Under the pieces are notes generated by a model. It worked only from the letters and a program-made list of their open reading frames with translations, did no database searches and was not told the DNA's origin. This document shows, in pieces, positions 49,705 through 57,351 of a DNA stretch of 64,000 bases (positions are counted from its first letter, which is position 1; each line of letters starts with the position of its first letter). Position numbers and translations under genes: made by a program. The stretch comes from Hymenobacter jeollabukensis. Its GTDB lineage: Bacteria; Bacteroidota; Bacteroidia; Cytophagales; Hymenobacteraceae. The DNA is taken from NCBI RefSeq assembly GCF_005771675.1, contig NZ_VAJM01000001.1:620001-684000 (forward strand). The letters are read 5' to 3'.

Positions 49705-51033
49705 TTAGTTGCCGCTCAGAAATGCGTGAATCCCCCGCGCCGTCTGCTTGGCTTCGGCGGCGGCGTTGACCACCTCCGCCCCGCCGTTCAGCGCGTCGCC
49801 GGAGGCGAAATACTTGGGGTTGGTGGTCTGCCCGGTGCGCGCATCGGCCACGATACGGCCTTTGCCGTCGAGCTGCAAACCTGGAATAAGGTGCAGAAAG
49901 TGCGTCTGCTTGGCCTGCCCGGTGGCTTTGATGACCATGTCGCAGGGCTCTACGAACTCCGAGCCGGGCACCACCTGCACCTGCCCGTCGACGGTGGCGG
50001 TGCGGATAAACCGCACGCCCTCCACCTTGCCGTTGCCCACGATTTCCACCGGCGCCACGTTGAACAGGCCCTTCACGCCCACGGCCTTGGCCAGGTCGTA
50101 CTCGAATTCGTAGGCGCCCATTTCATCCTTGCCGCGGCGGTAGGCCAGCACCACGTCCTGCGCCCCCATCCGGGCCGATTCGGAGGCCGCGTCCATCGCC
50201 GTATTGCCCCCGCCGAGCACCACCACCTTGCGGCCCACCTGCACCTGCTCGTGCCCGATGCGCAGCTGCTCGATGAACTCCACCGCGCCCACGCAGTTCT
50301 GCCGCTCTTCGCCGGGCAGCAGCAGCGCATTCGTCGCGCCCAGCCCGATGCCGAGGAAGATGGCGTCGTAGGCTTCCTCCAGCGCCGCCAGCTCCTCGCG
50401 GCTGCCGATGCGCTGGTTGTAGTGCACGCGGTAGCCGAACTGCATCTGCAGGTAGTCCATTTCGGCCAGCGTCTCGGCGTTGGTGATTTTGTAGGGCGCC
50501 ACGCCGTACAAGGTCAGCCCCGACGGCTGGGCCCGGGCCTCAAACACGTCCACCTCGTAGCCCAAAGCGCGCAGCTCGCAGGCCGCCGAAATACCCGCCG
50601 GCCCGGCCCCGATAACGGCCACCTTGCGCCCGTTCGCGGCGCCCGGCGCGAACAGCTGCTTGCCACTGTCGATAACCTTGCGGGTGGCGTGGCTCTGCAG
50701 CCGCCCGATTTCGATGGGCTTCTGCTCGTTGAGGTTGTACACGCAGGCGCCTTCGCAGAGCACCTCCGTGGGGCACACCTTGCCGCAGGCGTTGCCGAAG
50801 TAGTTGGCCTCGTAGATGGTTTTGGCCGCGCCGGTGGTATTGCCGGAGTTGATCTGCCGGATAAACTGCGGAATATCGATGCCCGAGGGGCAGGCCTTGA
50901 TGCAGGGCGCGTCGAAGCAGAACAGGCAGCGGGAGCTTTCGTAGAGCGCCTCGGTGTTGCTCATCAGGGGCTTGATCTGGGCGAAATTCGCCGCAAACTC
51001 CTGCTCGGTCGTGGGGGTTGGGTACTCGGCCAT
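49705..51033 (-). CDS. preT: NAD-dependent dihydropyrimidine dehydrogenase, subunit PreT
   Basis: A 442-aa FAD subunit that passes electrons from NADH to PreA. Cysteines for iron-sulfur clusters lie in SSRCLFCFDAPCIKACPSG and ACGKVCPTEVLCEGAC (about 33-100), followed by the FAD GxGxxG (VAVIGAGPAGISAACELRALG), the NADH GxGxxA (VVVLGGGNTAMDAASESARMG) and FASGDALNGGAEVVNAAAEAK. These blocks also occur in GltD, but adjacency to preA and the pyrimidine genes decides the call. The start at 51033 gives MAEYPTPTTEQ. The open frame runs upstream to 51396 as a shadow of the next gene. Confidence 0.93.
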   Translation of the reverse strand: MAEYPTPTTEQEFAANFAQIKPLMSNTEALYESSRCLFCFDAPCIKACPSGIDIPQFIRQINSGNTTGAAKTIYEANYFGNACGKVCPTEVLCEGACVYNLNEQKPIEIGRLQSHATRKVIDSGKQLFAPGAANGRKVAVIGAGPAGISAACELRALGYEVDVFEARAQPSGLTLYGVAPYKITNAETLAEMDYLQMQFGYRVHYNQRIGSREELAALEEAYDAIFLGIGLGATNALLLPGEERQNCVGAVEFIEQLRIGHEQVQVGRKVVVLGGGNTAMDAASESARMGAQDVVLAYRRGKDEMGAYEFEYDLAKAVGVKGLFNVAPVEIVGNGKVEGVRFIRTATVDGQVQVVPGSEFVEPCDMVIKATGQAKQTHFLHLIPGLQLDGKGRIVADARTGQTTNPKYFASGDALNGGAEVVNAAAEAKQTARGIHAFLSGN

Positions 51034-51125
51034 GGGGGTATGGCGTTGGTTGCGGAGAGAAGGAAAATATGACCCGGAGCGCCACCGAGCTGTTCGGTTG
51101 CGCTCCATAGCCCAGGTAGCCGGGG

Positions 51126-51443
51126 CTAACTGGTCATGAGGTAAGCAAGAAAGAAACCGAGGAGACCAAGCGCCAGGAGAATGGCTCCGAGAATGAAATT
51201 CGCGAAGCCGACGTCCTTTTTCTCCACATCGCCGCTCCGGACGGCCAGCGTCCAACCGCGTTTCGTGAAGAAGAGACCCGCTAGGGCGAGCGGAAGTATA
51301 CCAAGTAGCGCCAGCGTGAAAAAGAGCGGTACAACTGCTCCCAGCAACCCCAAGCCAAAGGGCAGTGCGTAGCAGAAGGTTGCTCGTCTGTACCACCCTA
51401 CAATTGCGGAACGGCTTGCACCGGCCGGAGGTGTCGGCTCCAT
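51126..51443 (-). CDS. Small membrane protein, unknown
   Basis: A 105-aa protein with two long hydrophobic regions (FCYALPFGLGLLGAVVPLFF / TLALLGILPLALAGLFF, about 24-60, and NFILGAILLALGLLGFFLAYL, about 81-101) and a hydrophilic middle (RGWTLAVRSGDVEKKD). Four membrane passes are plausible. It lies within the pyrimidine unit on the same strand, 92 bp from preT and 15 bp from the amidohydrolase gene. No transport family is recognised, and codon use is less GC-rich than its neighbours, so it may be an unrelated insertion. Confidence 0.6.
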   Translation of the reverse strand: MEPTPPAGASRSAIVGWYRRATFCYALPFGLGLLGAVVPLFFTLALLGILPLALAGLFFTKRGWTLAVRSGDVEKKDVGFANFILGAILLALGLLGFFLAYLMTS

Positions 51444-51458
51444 GGCATCAGCGCCGGC

Positions 51459-52325
51459 CTACAGCTCCACCAGCTTCTCGTACGTCTCGGGGCGCCGGTC
51501 GCGGAAGAACTGCCAGGTGGCGCGCACCTCGTCAATCATGTCCAGGTCGAAGTCGGCCACCAGCAGCTCGTCCTTGTATTCGTCGGCTTCGGCAATGATC
51601 TGGCCGCGCGGGTCCACGAAGTAGCTCGTGCCGTAGAAGCGGCCCAGGTTCCAGGGCTTCTCCTCCCCCACGCGGTTGATGCAGCCCATGAAGTAGCCGT
51701 TGGCGGCCGCGTGGGCGGGCTGCTCCAGCTTCCAGAGGTACTGCGAGAGGCCGGCCACCGTGGCCGAGGGGTTGTACACGATTTCGGCCCCGTTCAGGCC
51801 CAGCACCCGGGCGCCGTCGGGGAAGTGCCGGTCGTAACAGATGTACACGCCCACCTTGGCGTACTTGGTCTGGAACACCGGGTAGCCCAGGTTGCCGGGC
51901 TTGAAAAAGTACTTTTCCCAGAAGCCCGAGGTGTGCGGAATGTGGTTCTTGCGGTACTTGCCCAGGTAGGTCCCGTCGGCGTCGATGACGGCGGCGGTGT
52001 TGTAGAGGAAGCCCGCCTGCTCCTTTTCGTACACCGGCACGATGATGACCATGTTGTACTTCTTGGCGTACTCGGCCATGCGTTCGGTCGTGGGCCCGGG
52101 CACCGATTCGGCGGAGGTGTACCAGGCCTTGTCCTGACCGGGGCAGAAATAGGGCGTATTGAAGATTTCCTGCAGACACAGAATCTGCACGCCCTGCCGG
52201 CCAGCCTCCTCAATCAAGGGAATGTGCTTCTGTACCATGGCTTCCATGATTTCGGCAATCGTGCCTTCGCCTTCGGTCATGGGCAGGCTCATCTGAATGA
52301 GCCCGGATTTAATCATTCGTGGCAT
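51459..52325 (-). CDS. Beta-ureidopropionase / N-carbamoyl amidohydrolase (nitrilase family)
   Basis: A 288-aa nitrilase-fold enzyme. The catalytic triad is Glu53 (LCLQEIF), Lys126 (GKYRKNHIP) and Cys163 (VYICYDRHFPD). It should hydrolyse N-carbamoyl-beta-alanine (or the thymine-derived 3-ureidoisobutyrate) to the beta-amino acid, CO2 and ammonia, step three of reductive pyrimidine breakdown. The setting next to dihydropyrimidinase supports this substrate; without it, other nitrilases would fit. The start at 52325 (MPRMIKSGLIQ) is used; MIKSG three codons on is an alternative. Confidence 0.9.
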   Translation of the reverse strand: MPRMIKSGLIQMSLPMTEGEGTIAEIMEAMVQKHIPLIEEAGRQGVQILCLQEIFNTPYFCPGQDKAWYTSAESVPGPTTERMAEYAKKYNMVIIVPVYEKEQAGFLYNTAAVIDADGTYLGKYRKNHIPHTSGFWEKYFFKPGNLGYPVFQTKYAKVGVYICYDRHFPDGARVLGLNGAEIVYNPSATVAGLSQYLWKLEQPAHAAANGYFMGCINRVGEEKPWNLGRFYGTSYFVDPRGQIIAEADEYKDELLVADFDLDMIDEVRATWQFFRDRRPETYEKLVEL

Positions 52326-52397
52326 TGTGGGGTACGCGGTTATTTGGTTGGGAAAGGGTTTCTGGCGGAAGTCGGGATGAGCCCAAAGGGCGTCAAT

Positions 52398-52499
52398 CCG
52401 AGCGAAGTCGAGGAATCTCGCTCGATGGTGATTCTCTCGTTGAACAGAAGTTGCTATCCGGAGTCAGCACGCGAGATGTCTCGACAAGCTCGACATGAC
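52398..52499. repeat. Imperfect inverted repeat between amidohydrolase and dihydropyrimidinase genes
   Basis: CCGAGCGAAGTCGAGGAATC TCGC is mirrored by GCGAGATGTCTCGACAAGCT CG. The blocks are typical of Hymenobacter-like intergenic repeats and differ from the other spacers of this unit. Confidence 0.6.
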
Positions 52500-52524
52500 G
52501 TGCTGGAAAACACCTCCTAGTAAG

Positions 52525-53901
52525 TTAGTAATTAACTGGCCCGCGCTTAATAAACTGCCCGTAGCCGCGCCCGACTTTCGTCTCGCCCGCGTCCACGGCC
52601 ACCTGCCCGCGCAGCAGCACCGTCTCGATTTTGCCGGTCAGCTCCCAGCCTTCGTAGCCGGAGTAGTCCACGTTCATGTGGTGGGTTTCGGCCGAAATCG
52701 TGTGCTTTTTCTCCGGGTCAATAAGCACTAAGTCCGCGTCGGCACCGATGCTGATGGTGCCTTTGCGCGGAAACATGCCGAATATCTTGGCCGAGTTGGT
52801 GCTGCTGACTTCCACGAACTTCTGCAGCGAAATGCGGCCCTTGTTCACGCCCTCCGAAAACAGCAATTCCATGCGGTGCTCGATGGCCGGGTGACCGTTC
52901 GGAATCTTGGAAAAGTCGTCGGCGCCCATGCGTTTCTGCTCCCACATGAAGGGGCAGTGGTCGGTGCCCACCACCTGCACCAGCCCCTGGTTGATGCCGG
53001 CCCAGAGCGTCTGCTGGTCCTTCGGCTCCCGCAGCGGCGGCGACATCACCCACTTCGCGCCCTCAAAATCGTCGCCGTAGAGCGAGGCGTCGAGCAGCAG
53101 GTACTGGATGCAGGTTTCGACGAACACCCGCTGATTCCGCTCCGTGGCGCGGCGCACCTGGTTGAGGGCCCCCTCGCAGGTCAGGTGCACGATGTAGCTG
53201 TTGACGCCGGTGTAGTTGGCAATGTCGGCGAAGCGGCCCGAGGCTTCGGCCTCCGTCACTTCGGGCTGCGAGAGGTAGTGGTAGCGCGGCGTGAGCTTGC
53301 CCGCGGCCCGGTGCTGGGCAATGAGCGTGTCGATCATGTCGCCGTTGGTGGCGTGGGCCGTCACCAGCCCGCCGTGCCGGCGCACCTCCTGCATCAGCCC
53401 CACCATCTGCGCGTCGTCAATCATCAGGGCGCCCTTGTAGGCCATGAAGGTCTTGAACGAGGTAATGCCCTCGGCCACCATATCCTTGATTTCCTCCTTG
53501 GTGCTCGGGTTGAAATCCGTCACGGCCATGTGGAACGAGTAGTCGCCCACGGCCGTGCCGGTGGCCCGGCCCTGCCACTCGGTCAGCGCCTCCCGCAAGG
53601 AGTGGCCCTGCTTCTGCAGCACGAAGTCGATGGCGGTGGTGGTGCCGCCGTGCAAGGCGGCGCGGGTGCCCGTCTCGTGGGTGTCGGAGCTGAACGTGCC
53701 CATAAAGGGCATGTCCAGGTGCACGTGCGGGTCGATGCCGCCCGGCACGATGATTTTGCCGGTAGCGTCGATGGTTTCGTCGGCCTGCACCGGCAGATTC
53801 TTCCCGATGGCGGCAATGGTTTCGCCCTCAACCAGGATGTCACACACCGCGTCGGAATCGGCCGTCACGACGCGGCCATTTTTAATCAGCAAAGACGCCA
53901 T
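52525..53901 (-). CDS. Dihydropyrimidinase
   Basis: A 458-aa cyclic amidohydrolase that opens dihydrouracil or dihydrothymine (hydantoinase family). The metal site is spelled out: IDPHVHLD (HxH at about 56-60), the carboxylated Lys in TSFKTFMAYKG (about 146), TAHATNGDMID, YIVHLTCEGALN and GTDHCPF (Asp). The length matches the family. It is step two of the pathway. The spacer upstream is AT-rich and includes a small hairpin (AATTCAGGAG...CTCCTGAATT, 54063-54091). Confidence 0.94.
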   Translation of the reverse strand: MASLLIKNGRVVTADSDAVCDILVEGETIAAIGKNLPVQADETIDATGKIIVPGGIDPHVHLDMPFMGTFSSDTHETGTRAALHGGTTTAIDFVLQKQGHSLREALTEWQGRATGTAVGDYSFHMAVTDFNPSTKEEIKDMVAEGITSFKTFMAYKGALMIDDAQMVGLMQEVRRHGGLVTAHATNGDMIDTLIAQHRAAGKLTPRYHYLSQPEVTEAEASGRFADIANYTGVNSYIVHLTCEGALNQVRRATERNQRVFVETCIQYLLLDASLYGDDFEGAKWVMSPPLREPKDQQTLWAGINQGLVQVVGTDHCPFMWEQKRMGADDFSKIPNGHPAIEHRMELLFSEGVNKGRISLQKFVEVSSTNSAKIFGMFPRKGTISIGADADLVLIDPEKKHTISAETHHMNVDYSGYEGWELTGKIETVLLRGQVAVDAGETKVGRGYGQFIKRGPVNY

Positions 53902-54062
53902 TCAATGGAAAAAAGAAGTACCGCAATCAGTTGGAAAATATAAGCTTTTCCGCGCTGATTTCAATTTACCAAAGCGCATAATTATTACTCAGCAGAAAAT
54001 AGCTACCCTACCCCGTGCCAAGCGAGGCAACAAACCCTACCGATAATTATTGTGACTGAAAA

Positions 54063-54091
54063 TTCAGGAGCCTGAATTGACTCCTGAATTG
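54063..54091. repeat. Small hairpin AATTCAGGAG / CTCCTGAATT
   Basis: Perfect 10-bp arms in the AT-rich 206-bp spacer between the dihydropyrimidinase and aminotransferase genes. It may be a terminator or attenuator; the T run is weak. Confidence 0.5.
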
Positions 54092-54107
54092 CATTTTGCA
54101 GCGCCGA

Positions 54108-55460
54108 TTAATTTACGTGCTGATCGGCGATGCGCAGGGCCTGGGAAATAATATCGAGGCCCTCGTCCAGCTCGTCCTTGGTGATGTTGAGCGGGGGCGC
54201 AATGAAGATGAGGTTCCAGCGCACGAAAGTGTACATGCCCAGCTCCCGGATTTTGGCTGCCACCTGGTTCATCACCGCCATCTGCTCGGCCGTGGCGTTC
54301 CAGGGTGCCATCGGCTCCTTGGTGTCGCGGTTCTTCACCAGTTCCAGGCAGCCAAACAGGCCGGTGTTGCGCCAGTCACCGATGCTCGGGTGCTCCGCCA
54401 TCAGGTCGCAGATGCGGGCGTCAAGGTAGTGGCCCAGCTCCTGCACGTTCTGCAGCATGTTTTCCTCCTCGTAGATGTCGAGCACGGCCACGGCGGCGGC
54501 GCAGGAAACCGGGTGAGCCGAGTACGTGAGGCCCAGCGGCAGGGGCCGCTCGTCGAAGTAGTGCGCAATGGCATCGTCCACCATCACCGCGCCCAGGGGT
54601 AGGTAGCCGGCGGTGATGCCCTTGGCCATGCACATCAGGTCGACTTTCACGCCGTGGTGGTCGGAGCCAAACCATTTGCCCGTGCGCCCGAAGCCCGACA
54701 TTACCTCGTCGGCAATCAGCATAATGCCGTGTTTATCACAGATTTGCCGCACCCGCTGCCAGTAGCCGGGCGGGTACTTGATGCAGCCCGAAGTGCCCGA
54801 CTCGCCCTCCAGCACGATGGCCGCCACGCTGCCCGGATTCTCGTAGCCGATGATGCGTTCCATGGCCGCGGCGGCGCGCTCGGCGCACTCCTCGGGCGTG
54901 CTGCTGTACCAGGGGCAGCGGTAGAAATACGGGTTTTCGACGTGCACCGTGCCGGGCATGGCCTGGGAGTCGACGGCGAACTTGCGCGGGTCGCCGCCCA
55001 CGCTGATGGCCCCGTACGAGGCGCCGTGAAACGACTGGTACAGCGACACGATCTTGTGCCGGCCGGTGTAGATGCGGGCCAGTTTGATGGCGTTTTCAAT
55101 GGCCTCGGCCCCGCCCAGGGTGAAGAAGGCCTTGGTCAGGTTAGGGGCGGTGATTTCCGCCAGCCGCTTGCCCAAGTCGCCCCGGGCCTTAGTAATCATG
55201 CCGGGGTACACGTAGCTCAGCTCCCGCATCTGCGCGGCCACCGCTTCAGTCACCTTCTGGTTGCCGTGGCCGATGTTAACGTTCATCAGCTGCGACGAGA
55301 AATCGATGTAGCGCTTCCCGTCCCGGTCCCACAGATACACGCCCTCGGCCCGCTCGGCGCTGATGGGGTTTAGCCCGGCCTGTTTCGACCAGGAAAACAG
55401 GGTATGGTCCAGATTATCCCGCAGGATTTGCTCCTTGTCGGTTTCGGTGTAGGTTTCCAT
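54108..55460 (-). CDS. Class III aminotransferase, probably beta-alanine--pyruvate type
   Basis: A 450-aa PLP enzyme of the omega-aminotransferase group. FTLGGAEAIENAIKLAR (phosphate cup), SFHGASYGAISVGG, IADEVMSGFGRTGKWFG (Asp contacting PLP N1) and MCMAKGITAGYLPLGAVM (Schiff-base Lys) are seen in order. By context it should convert beta-alanine (or 3-aminoisobutyrate) to malonate (or methylmalonate) semialdehyde, with pyruvate or 2-oxoglutarate as acceptor. The family alone does not fix the substrate. Confidence 0.88.
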   Translation of the reverse strand: METYTETDKEQILRDNLDHTLFSWSKQAGLNPISAERAEGVYLWDRDGKRYIDFSSQLMNVNIGHGNQKVTEAVAAQMRELSYVYPGMITKARGDLGKRLAEITAPNLTKAFFTLGGAEAIENAIKLARIYTGRHKIVSLYQSFHGASYGAISVGGDPRKFAVDSQAMPGTVHVENPYFYRCPWYSSTPEECAERAAAAMERIIGYENPGSVAAIVLEGESGTSGCIKYPPGYWQRVRQICDKHGIMLIADEVMSGFGRTGKWFGSDHHGVKVDLMCMAKGITAGYLPLGAVMVDDAIAHYFDERPLPLGLTYSAHPVSCAAAVAVLDIYEEENMLQNVQELGHYLDARICDLMAEHPSIGDWRNTGLFGCLELVKNRDTKEPMAPWNATAEQMAVMNQVAAKIRELGMYTFVRWNLIFIAPPLNITKDELDEGLDIISQALRIADQHVN

Positions 55461-55472
55461 TTGTGGGTGGGA

Positions 55473-55586
55473 TTAATTTCTCGCGGTGTTCCGCAGAGGA
55501 TTACGCAGTGTCTCGCAGTGTTCTAACGATATCAGCACACTGCGAAACACTGCGCTTGAAAATCGCGAAACATTGCGAGAAATTAA
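55473..55586. repeat. Imperfect inverted repeat between aminotransferase and mmsA genes
   Basis: TTAATTTCTCGC (55473-55484) and GCGAGAAATTAA (55575-55586) are exact complements, and inner blocks CGCAGTGTCTCGCAGTGT and ACACTGCGAAACACTGCG continue the pairing to ~50-bp arms. It fills nearly the whole spacer. Confidence 0.75.
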
Positions 55587-55601
55587 GTTAAGAAATTCCT
55601 G

Positions 55602-57074
55602 TTAGCTCATCCAGTTTACCCGCGACTCGGGGTTCCACTTGGTCGTGGTTTTCTTGAGCTGGGTCCAGAATTCGATGGAGCTTTTGCCGGTGATGTCGCA
55701 GGCACCGAATTTCGACTCGTTCCAGCCGCCGAAGGAGAATGGCTCCCGGGGCACCGGCACGCCGATGTTGACGCCAATCATGCCGGCGTTGGCGTGGTCC
55801 ATCACGTAGCGGGCCATGCTGCCGCTCTGGGTAAATACCGCCGCCGCGTTGCCGTAGGGGTTGGCGTTTTCGATGGCCAGGGCCTCGTCGAGCGTGTTGG
55901 TGCGCAGGATGGCCAGCACCGGGCCGAACACTTCTTCCTGGGCAATGCGCATGTCGGGCGTCACGTAGTCGACCACGGTGGGGCCCACGTAGTAGCCGTC
56001 TTCGTGGCCCTCCACCCGGGCGTTGCGGCCGTCGAGCAGCACTTTGGCGCCGGCGGCTTCGGCCTCGGTGATGTGCTTTTCGATGCGCTCCTTGGCTTCC
56101 TTGCTGATAACCGAGCCCAGGTTCTGGCCGGGCACGATTTTCTTGGCCTCATCCACCAGCTTCTGCACGATGTGGTCGACGGCCCCTACTCCGACCATGG
56201 TGGAGCCGGCCATGCAGCGCTGCCCCGCGCAACCCGACATGGAGGCGGCCACATTGGAGGCGGTCATGTCGGGGTGGGCGTCGGGCAGCACCATCAGGTG
56301 GTTTTTGGCCCCGCCGAGGGCTACGCAGCGCTTCAGGTTCGAGGTGGCGCGGATGTAGACGACCTTGGCAATTTTGGTGGAACCCACGAACGACACGGCC
56401 TCGATGCCCGGATGGTCGCAGATGGCTTCCACGATTTCCCGGTCGCCGTGCACGATGTTGAGCACGCCGTCGGGCAGGCCGGCTTCCTTGAGCAGCTCGG
56501 CAATGCGGCCGGCGCTCAGCGGTACTACTTCCGAGGGCTTGAGGATCATGCAGTTGCCGAGCACCAGGGCGTTCGGGATGGTCCAGTGCGGCACCATGTT
56601 GGGGAAGTTGAAGGGCGCGATGCTGGCCACTACGCCCAGCGGCTTGCGCTCCACGCGGGCTTCGACGCCCTTGCTTACTTCCAGAAACTCGCCCTGAATC
56701 AGCTGGGGCATGGAGCAGGCAAACTCGGTCAGCTCAATGGCTTTTTCCACTTCGGCGCGGGCTTCGTCGAAGGTTTTGCCGTTTTCTTCCTGCACCAGGT
56801 CGGCCAGAGCCTTCATGTCGCGCTCCAGCAGCGTTTTGTAGCGGTAGAAAATCTGCACCCGTTCCTTAATCGGCATGGCCGACCAGGCGGGAAACGCGGC
56901 TTTGGCGGCCTGCACGGCTTGGTCCAGGGCGGCCGTGCCCGACAGCGGCACCGTGGAAATCACCCCGCCGGTAAGCGGGCTGTACACGTCGAGGCTGCGG
57001 GCTCCGGCGTCTTCGACAAACTGACCAGCGACGTAGTTACGCACCGCCGGGTACTTCAAAACTGCGACTTCCAT
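55602..57074 (-). CDS. mmsA: CoA-acylating methylmalonate/malonate-semialdehyde dehydrogenase
   Basis: A 490-aa aldehyde dehydrogenase of the CoA-acylating MMSDH group. IAPFNFPNMVPHWTIPNALVLGN is the signature for NAD binding, ALGGAKNHLMVLPDA replaces the usual E of the ALDH active site, and the catalytic Cys is in SGCAGQRCMAGSTMVGVG. The C-terminal SFGGWNESKFG is typical. In this context it would take malonate semialdehyde to acetyl-CoA, or methylmalonate semialdehyde to propionyl-CoA, closing the pathway. It would be the first gene of the leftward unit. Confidence 0.93.
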   Translation of the reverse strand: MEVAVLKYPAVRNYVAGQFVEDAGARSLDVYSPLTGGVISTVPLSGTAALDQAVQAAKAAFPAWSAMPIKERVQIFYRYKTLLERDMKALADLVQEENGKTFDEARAEVEKAIELTEFACSMPQLIQGEFLEVSKGVEARVERKPLGVVASIAPFNFPNMVPHWTIPNALVLGNCMILKPSEVVPLSAGRIAELLKEAGLPDGVLNIVHGDREIVEAICDHPGIEAVSFVGSTKIAKVVYIRATSNLKRCVALGGAKNHLMVLPDAHPDMTASNVAASMSGCAGQRCMAGSTMVGVGAVDHIVQKLVDEAKKIVPGQNLGSVISKEAKERIEKHITEAEAAGAKVLLDGRNARVEGHEDGYYVGPTVVDYVTPDMRIAQEEVFGPVLAILRTNTLDEALAIENANPYGNAAAVFTQSGSMARYVMDHANAGMIGVNIGVPVPREPFSFGGWNESKFGACDITGKSSIEFWTQLKKTTTKWNPESRVNWMS

Positions 57075-57168
57075 GTTACCGAATTGTTAAGCCGATGCAA
57101 GTAATGGGTTTGCGGCACTTGTGCAACTTCATCAATTGAGAATGTAGCAACGAAAGCCGCTTGGTACC

Positions 57169-57180
57169 GCAAACGTTTGC
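57169..57180. promoter_or_regulatory. LacI-type operator-like palindrome GCAAACGTTTGC
   Basis: A perfect 12-bp palindrome with the central CG typical of LacI-family operators; the E. coli PurR box has the same core. It lies in the 277-bp spacer between the divergent mmsA unit (95 bp upstream) and gltB (171 bp upstream). No LacI-type gene is in the window. Confidence 0.5.
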
Positions 57181-57351
57181 AGCCCAACCTGCCAAACGAC
57201 CGTAACTAAGCGGTTTTTAGCCGTTATCCGTTACAGAATCCAGATGATATTTTTTTAACACAAGAGTCGGGTAACATCCAACAAATTATTCTCTACCTTA
57301 CTAATTCGCGCCGCTCCTGCCTACCGCATTCCCGTTTAGCACCAGCTACCA

